In this document: positions 7,420-16,604 of the stretch, piece by piece
Layout: the number at the start of each line of letters is the position of its first letter
Numbering within the stretch: position 1 is the first letter of the stretch
Assembly (NCBI GenBank): GCA_017743475.1
Contig: JAGHYV010000040.1
Location: 1 to 42,108, forward strand
Length of the DNA stretch: 42,108 nucleotides
Source: Roseiflexus sp.
GTDB taxonomy: Bacteria > Chloroflexota > Chloroflexia > Chloroflexales > Roseiflexaceae
Reading direction: 5' to 3'
The notes under the pieces: model-generated
The model's input: the letters and a program-made list of their open reading frames with translations, nothing else
What the model was told of the DNA's origin: nothing
The model's database searches: none
Position numbers and translations under genes: made by a program

Positions 7420-8502
7420 ATGTCTGTGGAAGCGCCGCTCCGCCCCGTGCCGGTCACCATTTTGACCGGTTTCCTCGGCGCAGGTAAAACAACGCTGCTC
7501 AACCGGATACTCCACGCCGACCATGGCTTGAAGGTGGCGGTGCTGGTGAATGATTTCGGCAGCATCAACATCGATACGCAACTCGTCGTCGGCGTCGAAG
7601 GCGAGACGATCTCGCTCGCCAATGGGTGCATCTGCTGCTCGATCCGCAGCGATCTCCTCAAAACGGCGCTACTCTTGCTTGACCGCGAGGAACCGCCGGA
7701 GTATCTGATCATCGAGACAAGCGGCGTGAGCGACCCGTGGGCTGTGGCGGAAACGTTCGACCTTCCCGAATTGCGCCCTTTCTTCCATCTCGACTCGGTC
7801 ATCACCGTTGTCGACGCGGAGTATGTGCGCCAGCAACAGTACTACGAAGACCTGATCATCCATCAGATCAGCGCAGCCGACGTAGTTGTATTGAGCAAAG
7901 TCGATCTGGTGAGTGAGGAGCAGCGCACTGAAGTGGAGCAGTGGGTGCGCCAGATCGTGCCCCGCGCCCGCATTCTCCCTGCTATCTACGGCGATGTGCC
8001 GATGAGCCTGCTGCTGGGCGTTGGGCGCTACAGACTGGACGTTCAACCGTTGGTCACGCCCCGCGTCCATGCCCACAACCACGACCACGAGCACGGTCCA
8101 CACTGCGACCACGACCACGATCACGACCACCACCACGACCATACAACTGAGTTCAGCTCGTGGAGTTATGTCAATCATCGCCCATTCGCGCTGAAAAAGT
8201 TGCGTACCGTTCTGCAAGACCTGCCTGAAACCATCTTTCGCGCTAAGGGGATCATCTATCTTGCAGAAACGCCGGGCCGCCGCGCCATTCTCCAGATCGT
8301 CGGCGTGCGGATTACGGTCTCAGTTGGAGAACCGTGGGGCGACACGCCTCCCGGCACGCAGATGGTTTTTCTCGGAATACCCGGCGGATTGAACGGCGAT
8401 GCGCTTCAGAAGGCCTTCGACTCCTGTCTGACCGACGTGCCAGCACAGGAGCAGGTAGTGGGGCAACAATCGTGGTTCCGCCGCATGTTCAGCGGAACGT
8501 AA
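7420..8502 (+). CDS. CobW/COG0523-family GTPase with His-rich metal-binding linker (second paralogue)
   Basis: A 360-residue G3E GTPase. Walker A is GFLGAGKTT (residues 17-25), and the CxCC motif is in NGCICC (Cys70, Cys72, Cys73). Other family motifs are IIETSGVSDPW and LSKVDLV, and the C-terminus is a CobW_C domain starting FSSWSYVNHRPF. Between the two halves is a linker very rich in His and Asp (HNHDHEHGPH followed by repeated HD pairs) with an added Cys, a typical metal buffer for Zn, Co or Ni. The ATG at 7420 follows GAGGAGGAT. Preceded by the FmdB gene in a two-gene unit under the palindromic operator. It resembles the first CobW (5093-6319) but is shorter and carries the His tract. 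Confidence 0.93.
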   Translation: MSVEAPLRPVPVTILTGFLGAGKTTLLNRILHADHGLKVAVLVNDFGSINIDTQLVVGVEGETISLANGCICCSIRSDLLKTALLLLDREEPPEYLIIETSGVSDPWAVAETFDLPELRPFFHLDSVITVVDAEYVRQQQYYEDLIIHQISAADVVVLSKVDLVSEEQRTEVEQWVRQIVPRARILPAIYGDVPMSLLLGVGRYRLDVQPLVTPRVHAHNHDHEHGPHCDHDHDHDHHHDHTTEFSSWSYVNHRPFALKKLRTVLQDLPETIFRAKGIIYLAETPGRRAILQIVGVRITVSVGEPWGDTPPGTQMVFLGIPGGLNGDALQKAFDSCLTDVPAQEQVVGQQSWFRRMFSGT

Positions 8503-8540
8503 TCGACTCAGCGCTTTACTCCCCGATGCAGGCGCGCTGC

Positions 8541-8690
8541 CCGCGCTCCCAGCCCGCCTTTGCGGGCGGGACGCCCACACTCCCAGCCTGCCTTTGCGAG
8601 CAGGACGCTCGCGCTCCCGGCCTGGTGGAACGCTGGGTTCGCGCGCAGCGCGCGCCGCTGCGAGCGGGTCGCTCGCGCTCCCAGAAATTG
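8541..8690. repeat. Tandem degenerate GC-rich repeat units
   Basis: Three imperfect copies of a unit of the form CTCCCAGCC-CGCCTTTGCG-GGCGGGACGC, at about 8547, 8579 and 8655, each with internal inverted symmetry. The stretch 8503-9325 has no convincing gene; long frames on either strand through it are repeat-derived. Confidence 0.6.
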
Positions 8691-8728
8691 TGCAATCTGA
8701 AGCCCTCACTGAGAGAATGGAAGCCTTA

Positions 8729-8847
8729 CAGGGGCAGGTTTTTTGGGAAGCCCCTGCATTTCTTCTCTCGTTTTGGGTTTCAGGACGCCCAAACTCCTCC
8801 TTCTCCCCGTGTGCGAGAAGGGGGTCGGGGGAATGAGGGGCAAACGG
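8729..8847 (+). repeat. Interspersed repeat, copy 1 (R4 family)
   Basis: About 120 bases beginning with GGCAGGTTTTTTGGGAAGCC and ending GGGGAATGAGGGGCAAA. It matches the block at 8966-9082 almost throughout, including a hairpin of CCTTCTCC with GAGAAGGGGG. Confidence 0.72.
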
Positions 8848-8965
8848 TTGCCGCAACGGAGTGGTCGTCATCGCGGGACGACCACGTTTCTGGCGCTCCT
8901 TCTCCGATTGCAGACATCCCGCCGGGTGCGCGCCGGAGGCGCGCGCACCCAGGGCATCTCCGCTT

Positions 8966-9082
8966 CCAGCGGCAGGTTTTTTGGCAAGCCCCTGCGCACC
9001 ATCTCCCGTCTCAGCCATCAGGACGCCCAGACTCCCCCTTCTTCCTGTGTGGGAGAAGGGGGTCGGGGAGATGAGGGGCAAA
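8966..9082 (+). repeat. Interspersed repeat, copy 2 (R4 family)
   Basis: Direct repeat of 8729-8847, 237 bases further on: GGCAGGTTTTTTGGCAAGCC, then CAGGACGCCCA, then GAGAAGGGGGTCGGGGAGATG. The hairpin at 32223-32251 is a related short piece. Confidence 0.72.
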
Positions 9083-9102
9083 GTCTCAAGGAACGAACCA
9101 GC

Positions 9103-9150
9103 CACACAGGAGGGCTTTGCCTTGTGTAGCTGAGAGGTTCAGCCCCACGG
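9103..9150 (+). repeat. Interspersed repeat, R1 family copy a
   Basis: CACACAGGAGGGCTTTGCC followed by TTGTGTAGCTGAGAGGTT. It resembles two copies at 35.1 kb and one at 42.07 kb (core GCAGGC-AGCTTTGCCCCGGATAGCCGAGG). This is the most diverged copy. Confidence 0.4.
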
Positions 9151-9325
9151 CACAAGGGCGAATCCGGGTTATATTCATCAGACCCCCGGATGGGAGGCTT
9201 TCCAGATGATTTCGCACGGAACGCCTTCGAGTGAAGAAGAGACAACAGAACCCAAAACCCGTTGCGCAGTGCGTCATGGCGCGGTATAGTAGAAAAGGGA
9301 CTGTGATCGTTCACAGGAGACTCAT

Positions 9326-10234
9326 ATGACACGCCTGCTACCTTCCACCTATACCGGGACAATCTATGCTCAGGTCGGTCCATTGACCGATCTGTCGATG
9401 TATCACGCTCGTCTTGCCCATCTTCCGAACGACATTGCCGATCTCTGCCGCATCATTCAGGGATTGCTGGTTCATGTCTTCTGGCATGGACTGGACGAAT
9501 CACCCCTGACCGAAGATCGCAAACGAGCACTTCAAACGCGCCCGGCTGCCGCAAAACTGGCAGCCATCCTGGCGCTCGATGATCGACCCTTGACGATCGC
9601 CCGCCCGCCGGAACGACGCCTGGCAGCAACTTCCCATGACTACAGCCTGCTCCTGGTAGCACTGCTGCGTCATCAGGGCATCCCGGCGCGGGTACGCTGC
9701 GGTTTTGCCACCTTTTTCGCCCCTCGCCGCTACGAGGAACACCGGATGGTCGAATACTGGAGCGACGATGATCACCGCTGGGTGCTGGTCGATCCGCAGA
9801 TGGACGATACTCAACGCGCAGCGCTGAGCGTCACGTTCGATCCACTCGACGTGCCGCGGTCGCGTTTTCTCAGCGGCGGCGCCGCATGGCAGCGCTGTCG
9901 CTCCGGTTCGCTCGATCCCGTCCTCTTCGGCAGTCTCGAAAACCGGGGGATGCATGCGATCCGCTGCACCTTGATCCACGATCTAGCGACGCTCAACTGC
10001 ATCGAAATGCTGCCGTGGGATCGCTGGGGTCTCATGCTGCCGCCTGACGAGATGCTGAGCGATGACGACATCGCGTTGCTCGATACGGTGGCGCACGTGA
10101 CCATTGGCGCTCTGGCGACCCCTTCTCCAGAAGCGGTCGCAGCGCTGTTTGCCTCTGATGCCCGTTTGCGTCTGCCAACGCTGATCGCGTCGATGAACGG
10201 CAAAGCATCGTTCGACCTTATCTGCACAAAATGA
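9326..10234 (+). CDS. Transglutaminase-like superfamily protein, nucleophile Cys replaced by Ser
   Basis: A 302-residue soluble protein. The middle matches the transglutaminase/papain-like core: TSHDYSLLLVALLRHQGIPA (residues 102-121), then HRMVEYW (His139) and WVLVDPQMD (Asp156). In active members the residue at the position of Ser103 is the catalytic Cys; here it is Ser while His and Asp are kept. The protein may therefore be a non-catalytic binding protein, or use Ser. No signal peptide or membrane segment is seen. The ATG follows CAGGAGAC. The gene stands alone between repeats and ppc (convergent), giving no operon clue to its role. Confidence 0.75.
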   Translation: MTRLLPSTYTGTIYAQVGPLTDLSMYHARLAHLPNDIADLCRIIQGLLVHVFWHGLDESPLTEDRKRALQTRPAAAKLAAILALDDRPLTIARPPERRLAATSHDYSLLLVALLRHQGIPARVRCGFATFFAPRRYEEHRMVEYWSDDDHRWVLVDPQMDDTQRAALSVTFDPLDVPRSRFLSGGAAWQRCRSGSLDPVLFGSLENRGMHAIRCTLIHDLATLNCIEMLPWDRWGLMLPPDEMLSDDDIALLDTVAHVTIGALATPSPEAVAALFASDARLRLPTLIASMNGKASFDLICTK

Positions 10235-10264
10235 CGCTTCTAATAGCGTCATATGGTTACCGTA

Positions 10265-12991
10265 TCAACCGGTCGCACGTAACCCGGCTGCAATTGCGTT
10301 AATCAACACCAGGACGCGGCGGAGATGTTCTTCGCCTGCTTCGGGATCACGATCACGCACCGCGCGCCATGTGCGCAGACGTGCAATCTGTTCACGATGC
10401 AGGCGATAGAGTCCTTCTCGCCGCAGTTCCAGCTGGCGGGCAATATAGGGACGCTTCTCTTCGAGCGTTCCGCCATAGACCTGTTCAAGTAACGCGCGGG
10501 TGCGCGCAAATTCATCAAGGATCTTCTGCAAAATAACCGTGCGTGTCGTGGCATCGCTAACAAGTTCTGCGTATGCGCACATGATCGTCTCATCGGCATT
10601 CATCACGCTGGTCGCTACATTGCCAAGCAGATAGTGCATTGGCGCCCATTCACGCATTCTCGCACACAGTTCCGCAAAGAGATCTGGTTCCTCCCGCTGT
10701 ACCATTGCCAGACCGCTGCCAATACCGTACCAGCCCGACAGATAGAAGCGCGCCTGGTTCCAGCTGAACACCCACGGAATCGCCCGCAGATCGGCAAGGG
10801 ATCGTGCGCCGGTGCGGCGTGCAGGACGCGACCCGATCCGGCTTGCCTCAATTGCATCGATTGGTGTTGCTTCGCGGAAAAACGGAATGAATCGTTCGTG
10901 CTCGATCAACGCACGATAAGCTTTCTGGCTCTCTCTGGCGATCAGCTCGAGCGCAGTCGCCAGGCTGTCGGGTCTGGGAGACGCCGGACGGAGTGTCGCA
11001 CCAGTGACGCCAGCAAGTAAAAGTTCGAGGTTATAAATAGCACTGATACGGTTGGCGTATTTCTGGGAAATTGTCTCACCCTGCTCGGTCATTCGCAGGT
11101 CGCCTGCCAATGCCTCTACTGGCAACGCCCGGATGAAGCGGCCTGTCGGACCAGCGCCCCGGCTTAACGTTCCGCCACGACCGTGGAAAAAGCGGATGCG
11201 CACGCCTGCTGCCCGTCCTTCGGCGGCAAGCGCCTGCTGTGCCCGTTGCAGCGCCCAAAAACTTGCGCCAATACCGCCATCCTTATTGCTGTCGCTGTAA
11301 CCGATCATCACCTGTTGGACTCGTTCGTCAGTATTATGCCTGCGCCGTTGCCACTCCAGGCTGCGTTGCACGATAGGATATGCCAGATACTGGCGCATAA
11401 TCGATGGACTGCGCTCTAGATCATCTATCGTTTCAAAAAGTGGCACAACAGGAAGCGGGCAGACAGGACCTTCGGGCGTGCTGATGAGCAACCCTGTTTC
11501 ACGGGCAAAGAGAAAGACGACAAGCAGATCGGAAAGCTGCCGTGTCATACTGACAATCAAAGCGCCCAGACCATCGATGCCGTAAGTATGCATATGCTCA
11601 GCCAGAACGCGATAACAACTCAGCACTGCCTCCGCTTCCATTCCGAGAGACATGCCGCTCCTGGTAAAAGGGCGCGGTGATTGCAGTTCGGCTTCGATCA
11701 GCGTCAGTCGCTTCTCTTCGCTCCAGGATGGGAAATCAGCGCCATCGATACCAGCCGCCGTGAGCAGTTGTGCAAGTGCCCGGTCGTGGAAGGCGCTGTT
11801 CTGCCGGATATCGAGCACTGCCAGGTGAAAGCCAAATGTGCGAACGCTCCGGATCAAGGGGCGCACATCGGATCGTGCCAGTCGAATGGCGCCAACGGAA
11901 ACCAGCGATTCATCAAGAATGCGCAGATCGGCAATCAGTTCCGCTGCACTTGTGTAACGACCAGGACCAGGCGCACCGGACGGTTCAGGCAACCGCGCCA
12001 GTATCAGATTGACCATTTGCCGCCACGGCTCATAAGGGTTGCGTTCGAGCGCCCGCTGTCCCGCCTCGCCAAGCAATGCAGCGTAGCGTTGGACAGTGTC
12101 AACTAGAATGTTCGGAGGGGTCTGAAGCAGATCCGAAAGACTCAACCGACGCGCGATAGCAGTCAACTGTTCACGCAACAGATCGATTGCATTAGTGCGC
12201 AATTCGAGCAGCGCTTTGCGCGTTACCTCAGCAGTGACTAGAGGATGCCCGTCGCGATCACCACCGACCCATGTGCCGAACGTGATTGATGGCAACGAAT
12301 CGGGGTCGTCCAGCAATGCCGGATCATTGCCGATCTCTTCCCAGATCTGACGCAGACGCTGATCGTGCATTGCCAGTGCTTCGGGAAAGACATTGCGCAG
12401 GTAGTGTATGACATTTTGCAATTCAGCAGTAACTTCGAGTTGCTTGAGAAAAATGTCACCAGTGCGCCAGAGACGTTCCAGGATGGTGCGCACATCATCG
12501 GCGATCCCTTTGCGCTCCAGTGGCGTCCACATCTGGTTCTCGGCTTTCACCAGTTGCAGGTAAAGTTCACGGTAGTGCGCCAGCACCGTTGCCCGCTTGT
12601 TCTCAGTTGGATGGGCGGTAAGCACCGGTTCAACACGGATGCGCGGAAGTGCGGCGGCAATCTGTGCGTCGCTCAGTCCAGCATTGCGAAGCTGCACGAG
12701 CGTTTGACCCCACAACCCGCGCAACGCAGCCGGACCGTCGATAGTTTCCGCAGCGCGTCGCGCCTGCGCCTCAGCATTCTCTTCAACAAGATTGAGCAAC
12801 TGAAAGGCAATAGAATACGCCTGCGGCGCACGTTCGGGCAGTTGATCGGGAAGATCTCCGTGCCCTTTCCAGGGCAGGAACAATCGTACCTCTTCAGCGT
12901 TGACAGTATCTAGCACTTCGCAGAAGCGATCCATCAACCAGTGTAAATCACGCTCCACTCGTGCCTGTGTCGGGATGTCACCTGTGCTCAT
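10265..12991 (-). CDS. ppc: Phosphoenolpyruvate carboxylase
   Basis: A 908-residue protein of normal family length that turns PEP and bicarbonate into oxaloacetate. Active-site motifs are all present: VLTAHPTENKR (His127), GYSDSNKDGG, and the glycine-rich FHGRGGTLSRGAGP loop. The C-terminus ends RATG where the family has a conserved NTG end. The ATG at 12989-12991 follows AAAGGAG with nine bases between; the in-frame extension to 13030 lacks family sequence. The enzyme refills the TCA cycle and, in filamentous phototrophs, supplies C4 acids. It is followed by a convergent transglutaminase-like gene and preceded by the malQ remnant, so it is probably a single-gene unit. Confidence 0.97.
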   Translation of the reverse strand: MSTGDIPTQARVERDLHWLMDRFCEVLDTVNAEEVRLFLPWKGHGDLPDQLPERAPQAYSIAFQLLNLVEENAEAQARRAAETIDGPAALRGLWGQTLVQLRNAGLSDAQIAAALPRIRVEPVLTAHPTENKRATVLAHYRELYLQLVKAENQMWTPLERKGIADDVRTILERLWRTGDIFLKQLEVTAELQNVIHYLRNVFPEALAMHDQRLRQIWEEIGNDPALLDDPDSLPSITFGTWVGGDRDGHPLVTAEVTRKALLELRTNAIDLLREQLTAIARRLSLSDLLQTPPNILVDTVQRYAALLGEAGQRALERNPYEPWRQMVNLILARLPEPSGAPGPGRYTSAAELIADLRILDESLVSVGAIRLARSDVRPLIRSVRTFGFHLAVLDIRQNSAFHDRALAQLLTAAGIDGADFPSWSEEKRLTLIEAELQSPRPFTRSGMSLGMEAEAVLSCYRVLAEHMHTYGIDGLGALIVSMTRQLSDLLVVFLFARETGLLISTPEGPVCPLPVVPLFETIDDLERSPSIMRQYLAYPIVQRSLEWQRRRHNTDERVQQVMIGYSDSNKDGGIGASFWALQRAQQALAAEGRAAGVRIRFFHGRGGTLSRGAGPTGRFIRALPVEALAGDLRMTEQGETISQKYANRISAIYNLELLLAGVTGATLRPASPRPDSLATALELIARESQKAYRALIEHERFIPFFREATPIDAIEASRIGSRPARRTGARSLADLRAIPWVFSWNQARFYLSGWYGIGSGLAMVQREEPDLFAELCARMREWAPMHYLLGNVATSVMNADETIMCAYAELVSDATTRTVILQKILDEFARTRALLEQVYGGTLEEKRPYIARQLELRREGLYRLHREQIARLRTWRAVRDRDPEAGEEHLRRVLVLINAIAAGLRATG

Positions 12992-13033
12992 ATGTACATA
13001 CTCCTTTCTATGCAATTTGATCCAGAGCAATCG

Positions 13034-14059
13034 CTAGCATATCTCTGCCAGATTGCGCAGACGTTTGGCGATTCGTTGATCAAGGGTGCCAGCAGGCATA
13101 CGCCAGGTTCAGTTGTGCGTCCCCGATGTGCCGGGCAGGTTCATCCGCGCCTCGCTCCCCAGACCAGGCAGATCCTGCATGGTTATCAGCGCAGTATCTG
13201 CGACCGACATCCATGCCGCGCGGACGAATGCCCAATTATTGGCATTGCCACACAGATAATAACGTAGCGCATCACGGCGTTCGGCGTCGGTTGAACTGCC
13301 GGTCAACCATCCGACAAGGGCGTCGTTGTCATGGGTACCAGCGTAGACGACACACGCACGCGGATAGTTGTGCGGTAAGAAACGATCACCTTCACAGCAG
13401 TTGAAAGCGAATTGAAAGACGCGCATGCCCTGAAACCCAAACTGCTCCATCAGCGCATTGAGACCAGTGCGTGACTCGGGCGCGAGATAGCCCGGGTTTC
13501 TACGATAATCGCTACATCTCCCAGTGCAGACAACCGCTGTAAAACAGCGCATCGCGCGGACCATCGACCCACTGCCCGTTGATCGCGATTGACACGACTG
13601 CCGGGATTTCCCGGTATTTGTAGAACCCACGGACCACATTAGCAACTGCATATGCAGTACGAAAACGTTCGATCCACCAGCAGTATCCATCGGCAGCCAT
13701 CACATCCCAGCGGTAGAGCGGATGTCCCCGCAGTTGCCGGTTTCGCTGAAATAATCGGGCAGCACTTCATCGGAATGTACAAGACATTCTGCCAGATCAT
13801 CAACCCTCAGATGCCCGGCAGCGATCAGACAGTTGGGACTGGTCAGCATGGGATTACCGGCAAGGGCAGATAACCCTGGTATGGCGAGTCGGCGAACCTG
13901 GTTGGGTGGAGCGGCAGCGTCTGCCACCAGATCTGCCTGGCAGCGACGAGAAAGTCCACAAAACGGTACGCTTCGACCCCGATATCCCCAATGCCATATG
14001 GTCCGAGAAGAGACATAGGGTTCAGGATCAATCCGCTCCGACAGGGATAAGGGTAGCAT
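13034..14059 (-). pseudogene. malQ: Decayed 4-alpha-glucanotransferase (malQ) remnant
   Basis: Pieces of MalQ can be read on the minus strand in order but in different frames. The N-terminal substrate-site region is LNPMSLLGPYGIGDIGVEAY with YRFVDFLVAARQIWWQTLP; the middle is ADGYCWWIERFRTAYAV and GQWVDGPRDALFY; the C-terminal part is MEQFGFQGMRVFQFAF and YAGTHDNDALVGWL. At least two frame changes (about 13.5 and 13.7-13.9 kb) and a TGA at 13109-13111, at a Trp-like codon, break it. The readable tail ends at a TAG at 13034-13036. The catalytic Asp region (usually RIDHFRG) reads as RGFYKYRE, so the enzyme is dead. MalQ would have moved glucan chains in maltose and glycogen metabolism. The gene is shorter than the roughly 500-codon family norm, so deletions are also present. 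Confidence 0.85.
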
Positions 14060-14071
14060 GTTTACGATCCT

Positions 14072-14108
14072 TTGACAAATGATTGCAATTTTGATTCGAT
14101 ATTGCAAT
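14072..14108. promoter_or_regulatory. Candidate promoter with two palindromic ATTGCAAT sites
   Basis: TTGACA at 14072-14077 is followed 17-18 bases later by a weak TTCGAT/TCGATA. Two copies of ATTGCAAT (14082-14089 and 14101-14108), each its own reverse complement, sit 19 bases apart centre to centre, about two helical turns. They lie between the malQ remnant and the DUF11 gene. Confidence 0.35.
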
Positions 14109-14260
14109 AGTTCGTCTATTGATTTATCCGGACAGACGGTATTACAGTAAACAGGCAGCACTGCACCTGCATTTCCGGAGAAAATATCAGGCGCTGCGCA
14201 TTGACAGACCACCGGACACTATTTCTAAAAACGATACTGAAAACAAGGAAGGATCGATCT

Positions 14261-16489
14261 GTGCTTCGACGCCTGCTTGCTCTTCTGACGTTCCGCGCAC
14301 CTGGATTATACAACAGCAGAGCGTGGTTACAACAGAGCGCACTGCTCACGACTGGCATCGTATTCCTTGCACTGGCACTTGCCAGCGCTCCCTCTGCGCG
14401 TGCGGTGTACACCAGTCCAACCGGCGGATCGGTAACGATGCCTCCTGCGGCACAAGGTGCGGCGACACCCTATCCCTCGACTATCGAAGTCAGCGGTGTC
14501 AGCGGTTCGATTGTCAGCGTTGTTGTGCGGTTGAATGGACTGTCACACACCTTCCCTGACGATCTCGACATTGTGCTGGTAGGACCGTCCGGTCAGGCAG
14601 TCATGCTCATGTCCGATGTTGGTGGTGCAACACCGATTACAGACGTGAATCTGGTGTTCGACGCAACCGCTGCAAGCGCCCTTCCCGATGCAGGACCAAT
14701 TGTGAGTGGAACCTACCGCCCAACCAATATCGGCGCCAATGATCCAATGCCAGTGCATCCAAATCTGCCCGCCGGACCATACGGAACGGCGCTGTCGGTC
14801 TACAACCTGACGAATCCCAACGGCATCTGGCGGCTGTATGTTGCCGAAGATGAGAATGGATCGAGTGGATCGCTGACGTCCTGGCAGATTGACATCGTCA
14901 CGATCGACCTGCAGGCAACGCTGGCTTCAGTGCCGTCATCGGTGAATGCTGGCGATCCGTTGAACTACAACATCACGGTAACCAATGCTGGCACCGATCC
15001 GGTATCGAATGTCACCGTCACGGGAACGATTCCCGCAAACACAACCTTTGATCAGATTACGCCACCAGGCGGATGGACCTGCCCGCCACCAGCATCTGGG
15101 GCCTCAAGCTTCAGCTGCACCGCTGCTTCGTTTGCGGTTGGCACCGTGACGTTCAATGTGCGGTTGAACGTTGACCCGGCCACTGCGCCCGGCACGACCC
15201 TGCCGCTCTCAGTTACCATTTCGTCAGCAATCCCGGAGGCGAACACCGCCAATAACAGTTCTTCTGCCACCGTTACCGTCACCACGTTGGCAAATCTGGA
15301 AATTGTGTCACTCACCGCGCCTGCCAGTATTAATGCAGGCGAAAATGTTGAAGCCATCGTGACCGTCCGCAACAACGGTCCCAGCTTTGCTGCCAGCGCC
15401 AGTCTGTCGCTGCCGCTCGACACAGACACGACGTTCGTCGCTCTGACATCGCCCTCTGGCTGGAACTGCACAACACCGGCAGTCGGCGAGACAGGAACGG
15501 CCACATGCACGCTTCCGACTTTTACGCTCACCAGCGTAGAGTTCCGTTTGACCACGCGGGTAAAGCCGGATACTGCCGCTGGTGCAACAGTTGACAGCAC
15601 TGCCACGATTTCATCAGCAACGACCGATCCAAACGCCGCCAACAATACCAGGCAGGCCACGACCAGCGTCACCACCCGCGCTGATCTGGTATTGACGGTA
15701 TCGGACGAACCCGATCCGGTCAGTGCTGGTGCGCAACTGACCTACGTGATCGCGGCGACCAACAACGGTCCCAGTCATGCCAGCGTTGTTACACTCACGA
15801 CTTCTATTCCAACCAATACCACATTTGTTGGGATTGATGCACCGAATGGCTGGACGTGCACGACGCCGGGCGTCGGAGATGTTGGTCCAATCACGTGCAC
15901 TGCCCCTAACATCGGTCTCGACAACGTGACGTTTACGCTTAGAGTCAGAGTGAAGCAGGGAACACCAGTCGGTACAACCATCACGCTCAATACAGGCATC
16001 GCCAGCTCGACGACCGATCCGAATAGCGCCAATAACACGGCAACGGGCGAAAGCACGGTTACGATCAATGCCGACCTGAGCGTAACCATTAGTGCCGACA
16101 AACCGCTCATTCGTCCTGGAGAGATGCTCACCTATACAGTGAACGCCAATAACAGCGGACCAGAGTTCGCCAATGATGTCACACTTACCATGGCAGCGCC
16201 CAGTGGAACATCGTTCGTTTCGCTGCAAAAACCCCTGGGTTGGGATTGTACAACGCCAGCAGTCGGTGCATCTGGCACTATTACTTGCACTGCTACTGCA
16301 CTCGACATAGCGACCGACACATTCATTCTCACGGTGACTGCCGACGATGCTCCCGATGACATCATGCTTACCAACACGGCAACGATCACATCACCTGTAA
16401 CTGACGGCAATCCATTGAACAATAGCGCGACGGCAACAACAGAACTCCAGGTCAAGCTGCGCGTGTACCTTCCGCTGGTAACCCGCTAA
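14261..16489 (+). CDS. Large secreted protein with P-domain-like and four DUF11 repeats, C-terminal YLPLVTR tag
   Basis: A 742-residue exported protein. The start is set at GTG 14261, after AAGGAAGGA with seven bases between; an in-frame TTG at 14201 has no ribosome site. A long signal peptide ends with ASAPSARA before VYTSP. Next comes a domain like the P/proprotein-convertase fold (FPDDLDIVLVGPSGQ and GIWRLYVAEDENGSSG). Then come four DUF11 repeats of about 120 residues, each starting with a Dxx...V.AG.. strand and holding a GW[TND]C motif with a second Cys further on, suggesting one disulfide per repeat. The protein ends LRVYLPLVTR, a tag shared with the secreted protein ending at 34888. 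Probably a cell-surface or sheath adhesive protein; it lacks an LPxTG signal and a C-terminal membrane helix. Confidence 0.85.
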   Translation: MLRRLLALLTFRAPGLYNSRAWLQQSALLTTGIVFLALALASAPSARAVYTSPTGGSVTMPPAAQGAATPYPSTIEVSGVSGSIVSVVVRLNGLSHTFPDDLDIVLVGPSGQAVMLMSDVGGATPITDVNLVFDATAASALPDAGPIVSGTYRPTNIGANDPMPVHPNLPAGPYGTALSVYNLTNPNGIWRLYVAEDENGSSGSLTSWQIDIVTIDLQATLASVPSSVNAGDPLNYNITVTNAGTDPVSNVTVTGTIPANTTFDQITPPGGWTCPPPASGASSFSCTAASFAVGTVTFNVRLNVDPATAPGTTLPLSVTISSAIPEANTANNSSSATVTVTTLANLEIVSLTAPASINAGENVEAIVTVRNNGPSFAASASLSLPLDTDTTFVALTSPSGWNCTTPAVGETGTATCTLPTFTLTSVEFRLTTRVKPDTAAGATVDSTATISSATTDPNAANNTRQATTSVTTRADLVLTVSDEPDPVSAGAQLTYVIAATNNGPSHASVVTLTTSIPTNTTFVGIDAPNGWTCTTPGVGDVGPITCTAPNIGLDNVTFTLRVRVKQGTPVGTTITLNTGIASSTTDPNSANNTATGESTVTINADLSVTISADKPLIRPGEMLTYTVNANNSGPEFANDVTLTMAAPSGTSFVSLQKPLGWDCTTPAVGASGTITCTATALDIATDTFILTVTADDAPDDIMLTNTATITSPVTDGNPLNNSATATTELQVKLRVYLPLVTR

Positions 16490-16526
16490 CATCGAGGCTG
16501 TATCTAAGCATTTGATCGGAACAGCG

Positions 16527-16551
16527 ACCGCTTGAGCGTGTCTCAAGCGGT
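16527..16551 (+). terminator. Intrinsic terminator of the DUF11 gene
   Basis: ACCGCTTGAG (16527-16536), loop CGTGT and CTCAAGCGGT (16542-16551) form a perfect 10-bp stem, followed by TGTTGGCTTTTGT. It starts 38 bases after the stop. Confidence 0.75.
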
Positions 16552-16604
16552 TGTTGGCTTTTGTGATACCATATGCGTTACCTGATAGTGTTGAGGAGAC
16601 AGGT

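Noticed and set aside
8320-9105. 261-codon minus-strand frame through the repeat region
   Set aside because: It is made of the R4 repeats and the complement of the CobW tail; no domain and no ribosome site.
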